NCBI GenBank assembly: GCA_964617955.1
Contig: CAZTXB010000029.1
Coordinates: 1-15,043, forward strand
DNA length: 15,043 nt
Direction of reading: 5' to 3'
Source of the DNA: JABWCE01 sp964617955
GTDB taxonomy: Bacteria; Bacteroidota; Bacteroidia; NS11-12g; UBA9320
Shown here: positions 7,170 through 13,977 of the stretch, piece by piece
How the letters are laid out: each line of letters starts with the position of its first letter
Numbering within the stretch: the first letter of the stretch is position 1
Notes under the pieces: model-generated
Databases searched by the model: none
Told to the model about the DNA's origin: nothing
What the model saw: the letters and a program-made list of their open reading frames with translations, nothing else
Program-made: the position numbers and the translations under genes

Positions 7170-8141
7170 TTGAAGAAAATCAAGTACAGATTCGACCCAA
7201 CCAACTTACAATATGTGCATGTGAAGACAAGCACCTGGATAAAGTTGTTGCGGGTGTTTGGGTTCCTGTCGGCCTCGCTGGTGGCGGGATTCATTTTTCT
7301 TTCCCTGGCCTATAGTTTTTTAGATTCCCCGAAAGAGAAGTTGCTAAAGCGCGAAATTTCTCAGTACAAAATGCAACTCGAATTGCTCAATGACAAGGCA
7401 AAAAAAGCGGATCAGGTGATAACAAGCCTGGAAGAGCGTGATGATAAAATTTACCGTGAAATCTTTGGCGCTGCCCCTATTGATATCTCGGTTCGAAGAG
7501 CCGGTAATGGTGGGTCGGACCGTTATAAAGCCCTGAGGAATTTTAACAATTCAGATAACCTTATTAAACTTCACCAATCTTTGGATCAGATCAACAGGCG
7601 AATGTATGTACAGAGCAAATCATATGATGAGCTCACCAAGCTCGCCAAGGCCAAAAATGTGATGCTCATGAGCATACCGGCCATTCAACCGGTTTCAAAT
7701 AAAAATTTAAAACGGGTAGCCTCCGGTTTTGGGTACCGAATTGACCCCATTTACCGAACCGGTAAATTCCATGCCGGAATGGACTTCACCGCACCGGTTG
7801 GAACCCCCGTTACCAGTACTGGAGATGGCGTTGTGGAGCTGATTGAATCTAAACAATGGGGTTATGGAAACTGCATCATTATTAACCACGGATATGGTTA
7901 CCGCACGCGCTATGCGCATTTGAGTAAATTTAAAGTAAAGAGGGGGCAAAAGGTAACCCGAGGCCAGGTTATAGCCTTGGTTGGTAACACCGGAAAAAGC
8001 ACAGGACCCCATTTGCACTATGAAGTTCTAAAAAATAAGCAACCGGTGAATCCGGCCAATTACTATTACAGCGACCTCACCCCTGAACAATACGAAGCTA
8101 TTTTGAAACTTTCAAATACCCATAACCAATCCTTCGATTAA
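7170..8141 (+). CDS. M23 family (LytM-type) peptidoglycan metallopeptidase, membrane-anchored
   Basis: A 323-residue zinc endopeptidase expected to cut peptide cross-links of peptidoglycan in the periplasm. A cytoplasmic tail (1-26) precedes one membrane segment (about 27-50), a coiled-coil-like region (about 54-95), a linker and the LytM domain (about 185-300). Zinc-binding and catalytic residues are all present: H201 and D205 in HAGMD, H250 in YAH, and H281 and H283 in HLH. The start is TTG at 7170. No ATG exists in this frame between the stop at 7113-7115 and codon 68, which lies beyond the membrane segment, and the opening KKIKYRFDP resembles Bacteroidota homologues. It is divergent from alaS, and its stop overlaps the MerR start by 1 nt (TAATG), so the pair is likely translationally coupled. 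The intact active site suggests a working hydrolase rather than an EnvC-like activator. Confidence 0.92.
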   Translation: MKKIKYRFDPTNLQYVHVKTSTWIKLLRVFGFLSASLVAGFIFLSLAYSFLDSPKEKLLKREISQYKMQLELLNDKAKKADQVITSLEERDDKIYREIFGAAPIDISVRRAGNGGSDRYKALRNFNNSDNLIKLHQSLDQINRRMYVQSKSYDELTKLAKAKNVMLMSIPAIQPVSNKNLKRVASGFGYRIDPIYRTGKFHAGMDFTAPVGTPVTSTGDGVVELIESKQWGYGNCIIINHGYGYRTRYAHLSKFKVKRGQKVTRGQVIALVGNTGKSTGPHLHYEVLKNKQPVNPANYYYSDLTPEQYEAILKLSNTHNQSFD

Positions 8142-8470
8142 TGGATGATCAACCCATACAAAAATTATACTACACCATGGGTGAAGTCACTTCCATGCTA
8201 GGCGTAGCGCCATCTTTGCTTCGTTTTTGGGAAAAAGAATTTGACGGTTTAAAGCCTAAAAAAAATAAAAAAGGCAATCGATTGTATACCAAAACAGATA
8301 TCGAAACCCTCAAACTGATTTACAACCTAACCAAAGAACAAGGTTATACCCTGCAAGGTGCCAACGAAAAATTAAAATTAAGTCGCAAGCCTGCAGAAAA
8401 AAACTTGGCCTTATTGGAATCTCTGCGAAAGGTTAAAGATTTTCTGGTTGAAATGCGCGACGAACTTTAA
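8141..8470 (+). CDS. MerR family transcriptional regulator (small)
   Basis: A 109-residue protein with an N-terminal winged-helix MerR DNA-binding domain (about residues 9-77): YYTMGEVTSMLGVAPSLLRFWEKEF is the helix-turn-helix, and GNRLYTKTDIETLKLIYNL is the wing and following helices. The short C-terminal helix (about 85-108) probably serves for dimerisation. No ligand domain or metal-binding cysteines are present, so it is not a mercury-type sensor. The ATG overlaps the stop of the M23 peptidase gene by 1 nt, which points to shared expression and perhaps to a link with cell-wall turnover. Its targets cannot be read from the sequence. Confidence 0.88.
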   Translation: MDDQPIQKLYYTMGEVTSMLGVAPSLLRFWEKEFDGLKPKKNKKGNRLYTKTDIETLKLIYNLTKEQGYTLQGANEKLKLSRKPAEKNLALLESLRKVKDFLVEMRDEL

Positions 8471-8559
8471 GGGCCACAAAACCGCCCCTTCAATTTTAAA
8501 AATTTTCTTTTCATCCCAATTAACGCATAGGGCTTTTATAAAATCAATAGCCAATTGGA

Positions 8560-8583
8560 TTAAGTTTTCAATTTAAGTTTTCA
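8560..8583 (+). repeat. 11-nt tandem direct repeat upstream of the beta-barrel operon
   Basis: Two identical copies of TTAAGTTTTCA (8560-8570 and 8573-8583) are separated by AT, giving a period of 13 nt. They end 44 nt before the ATG of the following gene, close to where a -33 region would fall, so they could be an operator or simply low-complexity AT-rich sequence. Confidence 0.35.
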
Positions 8584-8627
8584 GCGCTTTTTTTTTAAAA
8601 AAATTTATTCGATACTTGCGTGTAACT

Positions 8628-9467
8628 ATGCCATCGAATAAACTCATTTTTGGGTTGCTTCTGTGCTCTATTTCTGCCAAGGCCACCCTATTTCCTGCCA
8701 CTCAAGGTCCATTTGCCTTAAGTTTTGGAGGAATCTCCGCTTCAAAAAAAGACCCTTTTTCCTCAGCCAATCATCCGGGAAGTTTAGCCTTTGCAGAAAG
8801 TTCAAACCTCGCCTTTGGTTTTCGGAGTCATTATCTGGTCGAAGGTCTGAATACCGCTCAATTTTCCATGGGGTTAAAACTCCAACCGCATCAAACCATG
8901 GGCGTGGCTTACAGTTTTTTCGGCAACCGGTGGTACAATGAAAACCTGATTAAGTTGAGTTTTGCTCAAAAATTTAATGAAGATTTCGGAGCCGGTGTTT
9001 CTCTGGACTATTTGAGGAATCAGAGGCCATCCGGTCTTGAATCGGCCGTGCATTTGTTCACCTGTGAACTCGGCTGTTATGCCGCTTTGCCCAGCCATTT
9101 TGATTTGGCTTTTCATACCATAAACCCCTTCAGAGCGCAATTGGCTGATTATCTCAACGAAAAACTGCCTTTTGTTACCAGAAGTACTCTTTTTTATAAT
9201 CCTACGACCCAAGTTAACATGGCCTGCGAATGGCAACAAACCATGAATGGTCCGGGTTTTTTAAAAATCGGATTGTTGCTCAGGGCCTCTGAAAAGCTGC
9301 AATTTCAGTTGGGACTTAACCCAAAGCCCTTCCAAAGCGCATTGGGTTTGTCGTACCGTTCAAAAAAAATCGAGCTTTTGCTTGGGTTCAACTTTCATCC
9401 CTATTTGAAATCCGGTTCCGCTGTAGGACTATCTTCTCCCATAAAATTTTCTGAAAATGGCCGTTAA
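8628..9467 (+). CDS. Predicted outer-membrane beta-barrel protein (PorV/UPF0164-like), hypothetical
   Basis: A 279-residue exported protein with no assigned function. A signal peptide (about 1-19, LIFGLLLCSISAKA) is followed by many short amphipathic strands with alternating hydrophobic and polar residues and aromatic-rich ends (for example FALSFGGIS, MGVAYSFFGNRWYNENLIKLSF, ALGLSYRSKKIELLLGFNF), typical of beta-barrels. The early DPFSSANHPGSLAF segment recalls the Asp-Pro-x-x-x-x-x-Asn-Pro-A-type start of PorV/PorQ/UPF0164 barrels in Bacteroidota. I chose ATG 8628 because it directly begins the signal peptide; the frame extends to a TTG at 8616. Its 3' end overlaps the next gene by 11 nt, so the two are probably made together and may work together. 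Assignment to the type IX secretion system is not supported. Confidence 0.7.
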   Translation: MPSNKLIFGLLLCSISAKATLFPATQGPFALSFGGISASKKDPFSSANHPGSLAFAESSNLAFGFRSHYLVEGLNTAQFSMGLKLQPHQTMGVAYSFFGNRWYNENLIKLSFAQKFNEDFGAGVSLDYLRNQRPSGLESAVHLFTCELGCYAALPSHFDLAFHTINPFRAQLADYLNEKLPFVTRSTLFYNPTTQVNMACEWQQTMNGPGFLKIGLLLRASEKLQFQLGLNPKPFQSALGLSYRSKKIELLLGFNFHPYLKSGSAVGLSSPIKFSENGR

Positions 9468-11505
9468 ATTTTACTTCACCCTTGCCTTGCTCCTTTTGGT
9501 TTCGGAATTACGGGCTCAGAACGATGAAGAGGAGTTGAAAATAATAGAAAAATACATTGAAAACTCTGATCAGGCAGGAGATTATAACGATTTATCAGAG
9601 CAGTATTTCTATAACCAATCGCGGAAAATAGACCTTAACAAAGCTTCGGCCATGTTACTGTTGCAAATCAGAAACATAAAACCCCGCGAGGTACAGGCTA
9701 TTCTCCAACACCGTTTGGAGTATGGGAAATTCGAATCCCTGCTCGAACTCCAAACCCTTGATGCTTTGTCTCCTGAAAACATTCAGAGCATTTTGCCCTT
9801 TGTATCGCTAGGCGAAAATCCAATGGAGGTGAGGAAAATTTGGGAACAGATTAAAACTGCCGATAAATCCATCTCTACTTTAATGAGTACCAGCTACCCC
9901 ACAAGCAGAGCCTACCGAACATATCTTCCCGATTCAACTCCCTATTATCCGGGTTCGCCATACCGCTATCAGATAAGGGCGAAAGCCAATTTTAACCAAG
10001 GGTTGCACTATGGTTTCAATGCTGAAAAGGATGCCGGCGAGGATTTTTTTAAGGCAAGCAATTCACATGGTTTTGATTTTTACTCTGCTCATGTTTTTTT
10101 GCAAAGCAAGACCTGGCTAAAAAAAGTAGCCTTGGGCGATTTTCAGGCAGGGTTTGGCCAAGGACTCACCCTTGGGTCGGGCCTGGCTTTTGGAAAATCG
10201 GCATCGGTTTTAAGCATCAAGCGTTTAAACAATGGATTAAGGCCATACCGTTCCTTCGATGAGAACGCGTTTTTAAGAGGTGCAGCCATTACTGTTGGTG
10301 GAAAAAAATGGGAGAGCAGTTTGCTCTGTTCGCGAAAAAGAATAGATGGGAATATAGATACCGTTTTCGGTATGGGAACTTATGAAACCAAACTCACCTC
10401 CTTCGTTACCGATGGAAATCACCGCAGTCGGTTAGAAATAAGCAAGGAGAAAACGGTTGTCAAATCCTTGATTGGTCATGACCTGCAATTCACTTTCAGT
10501 CCCTTAAAAATAGGCCTCAATTCACTTTTTTATCATTTAAACACCCCTCTGTCTATTACAGATAAAGTTTACAACGCCCATTATTTTTCCGGTAGGCAAT
10601 TTTTTAAGACCGGATTGTATTTCGATTATTATGTCAAAAACCTTAATTGCTTTGGCGAAATCTCTACCGACATGCAACACGCCCCTGCTTACCTGGTCGG
10701 GCTCTATTTAAGCATCGCAGGCAATGTAGATTTAACAGTGGTCAACCGCCGATTTCCCAAATCTTTTGTAGGGTATCAAAGCAATGCATTTTCAGAAAAC
10801 AGTCAGCCCAACAATGAGCAGGGAACCTATATAGGTTTGAATATTAAATTGAATAAAAAACTGAGCTTTGTCACGTATCTCGATCAATACCAATCAGCCT
10901 GGTACAGTTATACAAGCGACGGCCCCGGAAGGGGTCTGGATTATCTGGCCGAGTTGGACTACAAACCAAACAAAACTACCCTTATGCTCATACGATTGAG
11001 AACAAAGCGAGAGCTCACCAATTTGCCTTTAGAACATTACAATGCTTTAGGCTGGAATGAAAAAACAGGACTGCGCTTACACTGTGAATTTAAGATTTCA
11101 AATGCATTCACCCTGAAAGGGCGCCTTGAGTTTTCAAATTTTGCAAACCCTTCGGGTAATCCAACCAATGGCCATCTTTTATACCTTGACTGCGGCTACA
11201 AATTACCGGGCGGAAAGCTGAGCATGTCGGGCCGTGCCACTTTCTTTAATGTTTCTGACTATAATGCAAGGATATACAGTGTAGAGAAGAATGTGCTTTA
11301 CGCCTGGTCGGTACCCGGATTTAGTGGTTCAGGAACAAAAGTATACGCCTTTATTAATTATCGAATGAGCCGTAAATGGCATCTGCAGGGCAGGTATGCG
11401 GTGACCGGATATATCGATAAACAGAGTATTGGGAGCGGGTATGATGAAGTTTCAAGCCACAAAATCAAAGAAATAAATCTACTGATAACTTATGGGTTTC
11501 GTTAA
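9457..11505 (+). CDS. Exported helix-hairpin-helix protein with predicted outer-membrane beta-barrel
   Basis: A 682-residue secreted protein with an unusual domain order. Signal peptide 1-20 (cleavage probably after ELRA) is followed by an acidic helix (about 22-50) and then a ComEA-like helix-hairpin-helix region (about 56-116): IDLNKASAMLLLQIRNIKPREVQAIL and a second unit around LEYGKFESLLELQTLDALSPENIQSILPFV. The remainder (about 150-682) is a long series of beta-strand-like stretches rich in Gly, Tyr and Phe, ending in LLITYGFR, as expected for a large outer-membrane barrel. HhH units usually bind the DNA backbone without sequence specificity, so the exposed part could bind DNA or serve as a protein-protein module. 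The gene overlaps the preceding barrel gene by 11 nt. Its TAA stop supplies part of the predicted pdxJ promoter. The function is not known. Confidence 0.8.
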   Translation: MAVKFYFTLALLLLVSELRAQNDEEELKIIEKYIENSDQAGDYNDLSEQYFYNQSRKIDLNKASAMLLLQIRNIKPREVQAILQHRLEYGKFESLLELQTLDALSPENIQSILPFVSLGENPMEVRKIWEQIKTADKSISTLMSTSYPTSRAYRTYLPDSTPYYPGSPYRYQIRAKANFNQGLHYGFNAEKDAGEDFFKASNSHGFDFYSAHVFLQSKTWLKKVALGDFQAGFGQGLTLGSGLAFGKSASVLSIKRLNNGLRPYRSFDENAFLRGAAITVGGKKWESSLLCSRKRIDGNIDTVFGMGTYETKLTSFVTDGNHRSRLEISKEKTVVKSLIGHDLQFTFSPLKIGLNSLFYHLNTPLSITDKVYNAHYFSGRQFFKTGLYFDYYVKNLNCFGEISTDMQHAPAYLVGLYLSIAGNVDLTVVNRRFPKSFVGYQSNAFSENSQPNNEQGTYIGLNIKLNKKLSFVTYLDQYQSAWYSYTSDGPGRGLDYLAELDYKPNKTTLMLIRLRTKRELTNLPLEHYNALGWNEKTGLRLHCEFKISNAFTLKGRLEFSNFANPSGNPTNGHLLYLDCGYKLPGGKLSMSGRATFFNVSDYNARIYSVEKNVLYAWSVPGFSGSGTKVYAFINYRMSRKWHLQGRYAVTGYIDKQSIGSGYDEVSSHKIKEINLLITYGFR

Positions 11506-11510
11506 TTTTG
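11503..11510 (+). promoter_or_regulatory. Predicted -7 promoter element of pdxJ
   Basis: TAATTTTG is an exact TAnnTTTG match whose first three bases are the TAA stop of the preceding gene. It ends 4 nt before the pdxJ GTG at 11515, so transcription would begin at or next to the start codon. A clear -33 TTG is not seen at the right distance, so pdxJ could also be expressed by read-through. Confidence 0.45.
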
Positions 11511-11514
11511 CGTA

Positions 11515-12234
11515 GTGACGAAACTCAGTGTAAACATCAATAAAATTGCAACTTTGCGCAACGCGCGGGGAGGCAATAACCCCGATGTGGTAAAGGCCGC
11601 CAAGGATTGCCAATATTTCGGTGCCGATGGTATTACGGTACATCCGCGACCCGATCAAAGGCATATTCGGTATGAGGACGTTTATAACATAAAAGAGGTC
11701 ATCAGCACTGAATTTAATATTGAGGGCAACCCAACCCGAGAGTTCATCGATTTGGTTTTAAAAGTATTGCCCGATCAGGTGACTCTGGTGCCTGATGCTC
11801 CCGACGCACTCACCAGTAATCAGGGCTGGGATACTTTGGCCTATTTTAACTTTTTAAGCGAGGTCATTGCAGAATTTAAAGCCAAAGGCGTAAGAACCTC
11901 CATTTTTTTGGATCCGGTATTGGACCATGTCGAAAGGTCGAAGAAAATTGGGGTGGACTGTATTGAGTTGTATACCGAATCCTATGCTCTTGGTTTTCCC
12001 ATCCATCCTGAAAAGTCGGTTCAAACCTACAAAGATGCAGCGCAACTGGCCTATAGTTTGGGTTTGGGCATCAATGCCGGACACGACCTAAATCTTCAAA
12101 ATTTAAAATATTTTAACAGAGAAGTTGAGCACCTGCAAGAAGTGTCCATTGGGCATGCTTTGATTTGTGACAGTTTGTATTATGGCTTGGAGAACGCCAT
12201 TCAAATGTATAAAAATTGCCTGACCAAGAATTAA
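11515..12234 (+). CDS. pdxJ: Pyridoxine 5'-phosphate synthase
   Basis: A cytoplasmic TIM-barrel enzyme that condenses 1-deoxy-D-xylulose 5-phosphate with 3-amino-1-hydroxyacetone 1-phosphate to give pyridoxine 5'-phosphate, the last ring-forming step of DXP-dependent vitamin B6 synthesis. At 239 residues it has the normal length. Visible motifs are VNINKIATLRNARGG at the N-terminus, the phosphate and active-site segment VHPRPDQRHIR with H43 and H50, E70 in FNIEGNP, TLVPDAPDALTS, E151 in ELYTE, H190 in INAGHDLNLQN, and SIGHALI near the C-terminus. These match the catalytic His and Glu residues known for the E. coli enzyme. The start is GTG: a stop codon lies 12 nt upstream in this frame, and the next Met is residue 231. 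It follows the barrel gene by 9 nt. Confidence 0.95.
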   Translation: MTKLSVNINKIATLRNARGGNNPDVVKAAKDCQYFGADGITVHPRPDQRHIRYEDVYNIKEVISTEFNIEGNPTREFIDLVLKVLPDQVTLVPDAPDALTSNQGWDTLAYFNFLSEVIAEFKAKGVRTSIFLDPVLDHVERSKKIGVDCIELYTESYALGFPIHPEKSVQTYKDAAQLAYSLGLGINAGHDLNLQNLKYFNREVEHLQEVSIGHALICDSLYYGLENAIQMYKNCLTKN

Positions 12235-12275
12235 TTTTAAAATTGAAACCAACGCTTTATAAAAGAAAACAAAGT

Positions 12276-12343
12276 AGGTGAGTCAGAGATTATTATTTTA
12301 AGAATAAAATCCAACCTGCTTGCCGACTCATACCTTATTTTTT
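12276..12343 (+). terminator. Possible terminator or structured RNA downstream of pdxJ
   Basis: AGGTGAGTC (12276-12284) pairs with GACTCATACCT (12325-12335), leaving a 2-nt bulge, and is followed directly by a T-rich run (12335-12343). Inside the 40-nt loop lies a second hairpin, ATTTTA (12295-12300) with TAAAAT (12305-12310) around the tetraloop AGAA. The long loop makes it a poor classical intrinsic terminator, but its place 42 nt after the pdxJ stop fits a 3'-end structure. Confidence 0.35.
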
Positions 12344-12566
12344 CCTTAAAATAACCCTCCTTCATCATTTGATACTCATCTATGGAGCAATTCTTTAAAC
12401 TCTTTTTAGAAGGTGGTATGTGGTGTACTCTGGTAGATTAGACCCCGCCCGGTTTCAGACAGGCATTATTGTTTAGTCCTTAGTTCAGATTTCTAAAATT
12501 GAGGTTAATTGATGCATCCAAAAGAAAAGAAAGACATTGAAAATTTCATTCCAAAATGTCAGAGAG

Positions 12567-12598
12567 TTGCATTTTTATTTATTTTTCTGTAATTTTTG
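12567..12598 (+). promoter_or_regulatory. Predicted promoter of the S8 protease gene
   Basis: A -33 TTG (12567-12569) lies 20 nt before TAATTTTTG (12590-12598), a -7 element with one extra T relative to TAnnTTTG. It ends 4 nt before the ATG at 12603, again implying a leaderless or nearly leaderless mRNA. This placement also supports ATG 12603 over the upstream TTG at 12537, which would lie before the promoter. Confidence 0.45.
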
Positions 12599-12602
12599 TT
12601 TT

Positions 12603-13832
12603 ATGAAACTACTACGTACCCCATTAATCCCTACTTTGCTTATACTGTTTAGCACAAGTATTTTGCTAAACAGTTGTAAAAAGACGCATGAATTCGAATG
12701 TAAAACAGAAGAAAAGGCCGATGAGGCTTTTACCTCTGAATTGATTTCCAATAAGTTTATTATAACCTTAAATGAACAAGCCATTGGCTATCCGGAAAAG
12801 CTAAACAAATGGAGCCCTGTTCAATTGTCGGATATTGTGAGAGGAATTGCAGAGGAATTATTTAAGAAATATCCCGAATTAAACGACGTTAGAACCATAG
12901 ATTTTGTATATACACACAGCATTGTTGGTTTTGCAGGCAGCATGTCGGAAGAAACCTCAAGAAGATTGAGTCAGGATCCATGGGTTAAAGCTGTGGAGCA
13001 AGACCAAATTGTGAGTCTGGGCAAAGGTGGCACTCCCGGAGGAGGAGGAACTACACAACCGGCTGAGGTAAGACCTGCTGGAATCACCAGAGTGAATGGA
13101 ACTACCTATTCGGGCGAGAATGTTGCTTGGATTATCGATACAGGAATTGATACCGATCATCCGGATTTAAATGTAGATGAAACCAGAGGTTTTTCTGCCT
13201 TTACAAAAGGAAGAGATGCCGGTACAGATGATGGTCATGGACATGGTAGCCATGTTTCAGGTACCGTTGCAGCCATTGATAATGCCATTGGCGTGGTCGG
13301 TGTTGCAGCAGGTGCTACCGTTATCCCGGTTAAGGTACTCAGTTCAACGGGTTCGGGAACCAATTCAGGGGTCATAGCAGGTGTAGATTGGGTTGGCCGA
13401 TATGGCGTAAATGGTGATGTTGCCAACATGAGTCTTGGAGGAAGTGTATCCTCAGCACTAGACAACGCTGTTGTTGCAGCCTCCAATGCCAAAGGGGTTA
13501 AATTTTGTTTGGCAGCCGGAAACGATGGCCAAGACGCAAACAACTCCAGTCCTGCAAGGGCAAATGGAACGTTTATTTATACCATCTCCGCAATGAATGC
13601 CAGCAATGATGTATTTGCCAGCTTCTCTAATTATGGCAACCCGCCTGTGGATTATTCAGCTCCGGGGGTTAACATATTTTCCTGCAACAAAGGGGGAGGG
13701 TATACAACTATGAGTGGTACCAGCATGGCTTCGCCACATGCAGCAGGGGTTTTACTTTTAGGTTCTCCTGTTTCGGGAGGGACTGTTTCCGGAGATCGCG
13801 ATGCAAATCCCGACGTTATTATTATACATTAG
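12603..13832 (+). CDS. S8 family subtilisin-like serine protease, lipoprotein
   Basis: A 409-residue secreted protease. The N-terminus is a type II signal peptide with lipobox LLNSC, and C25 is the predicted lipidated residue. Residues about 48-138 form an I9-type propeptide (KFIITLNE through VEQDQIVSLG), joined by a glycine-rich linker (about 140-150) to the catalytic domain (about 155-395). The triad is complete: D179 in WIIDTG, H214 in HGSHVSG and S374 in GTSMASPH, with oxyanion Asn N307 in AAGND. No C-terminal secretion or beta-sandwich domain is present, so it is probably held on a membrane by its lipid. CKK after the lipobox, with acidic residues beyond, is only loosely like known Bacteroidota surface-export signals. 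An open frame extends upstream to TTG 12537, but the lipobox and promoter favour ATG 12603. Substrate unknown. Confidence 0.92.
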   Translation: MKLLRTPLIPTLLILFSTSILLNSCKKTHEFECKTEEKADEAFTSELISNKFIITLNEQAIGYPEKLNKWSPVQLSDIVRGIAEELFKKYPELNDVRTIDFVYTHSIVGFAGSMSEETSRRLSQDPWVKAVEQDQIVSLGKGGTPGGGGTTQPAEVRPAGITRVNGTTYSGENVAWIIDTGIDTDHPDLNVDETRGFSAFTKGRDAGTDDGHGHGSHVSGTVAAIDNAIGVVGVAAGATVIPVKVLSSTGSGTNSGVIAGVDWVGRYGVNGDVANMSLGGSVSSALDNAVVAASNAKGVKFCLAAGNDGQDANNSSPARANGTFIYTISAMNASNDVFASFSNYGNPPVDYSAPGVNIFSCNKGGGYTTMSGTSMASPHAAGVLLLGSPVSGGTVSGDRDANPDVIIIH

Positions 13833-13855
13833 GATAAAATAAAATTATAATAGAG

Positions 13856-13886
13856 CGCCACGGGAGAATATCCTGTGGCGTTTTTT
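13856..13886 (+). terminator. Intrinsic terminator of the S8 protease gene
   Basis: A 10-bp stem, CGCCACGGGA (13856-13865) with TCCTGTGGCG (13871-13880), has one G-U wobble and a 5-nt loop, and is followed by six T residues (13881-13886). It begins 23 nt after the protease stop codon. Its minus-strand side is AT-rich as well, so it may also help stop transcription of the convergent SPFH gene, which ends 91 nt away. Confidence 0.88.
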
Positions 13887-13977
13887 ATGGTCTTTCTCCT
13901 TCGATTGTTCCCTTATAATCGACACTGAAAATAGCATATTTGAATACATTACCCCGAATGGTTCATCATGAGATGCG

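Larger units (their letters stand above)
12235..12602. other. 368-nt intergenic region between pdxJ and the S8 protease gene
   Basis: No convincing gene is seen here. The stretch contains a branched stem with a T-run (12276-12343), a 19-codon ATG-to-TAG reading frame (12382-12441) that may be chance or a remnant, a locally GC-richer patch around 12440-12465 (GACCCCGCCCGG), and the promoter of the downstream protease at its right end (12567-12598). Confidence 0.6.

Noticed and set aside
7750..7766. Inverted repeat TTTACC-GAACC-GGTAAA
   Set aside because: It is inside the coding region of the M23 peptidase LytM domain, is short, and is expected by chance.
8469..8490. AAGGG/CCCTT pairing right after the MerR gene
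   Set aside because: The 5-bp stem has a 12-nt loop and no T-run directly after it, so it does not support a terminator call.
8874..9239. 121-codon minus-strand frame opposite the first beta-barrel gene
   Set aside because: No signal, domain or start context; the plus-strand frame has a signal peptide and barrel-like strands.
8628..9467. Identification of the first barrel as PorV, part of type IX secretion
   Set aside because: Only a general barrel pattern and a loose N-terminal resemblance are visible; no neighbouring type IX genes are present, and the S8 protease lacks a type IX C-terminal domain.
13235..13543. 102-codon minus-strand frame inside the S8 protease gene
   Set aside because: Low-complexity antisense translation, rich in Ala, Thr and Pro, opposite the catalytic domain of an intact protease.
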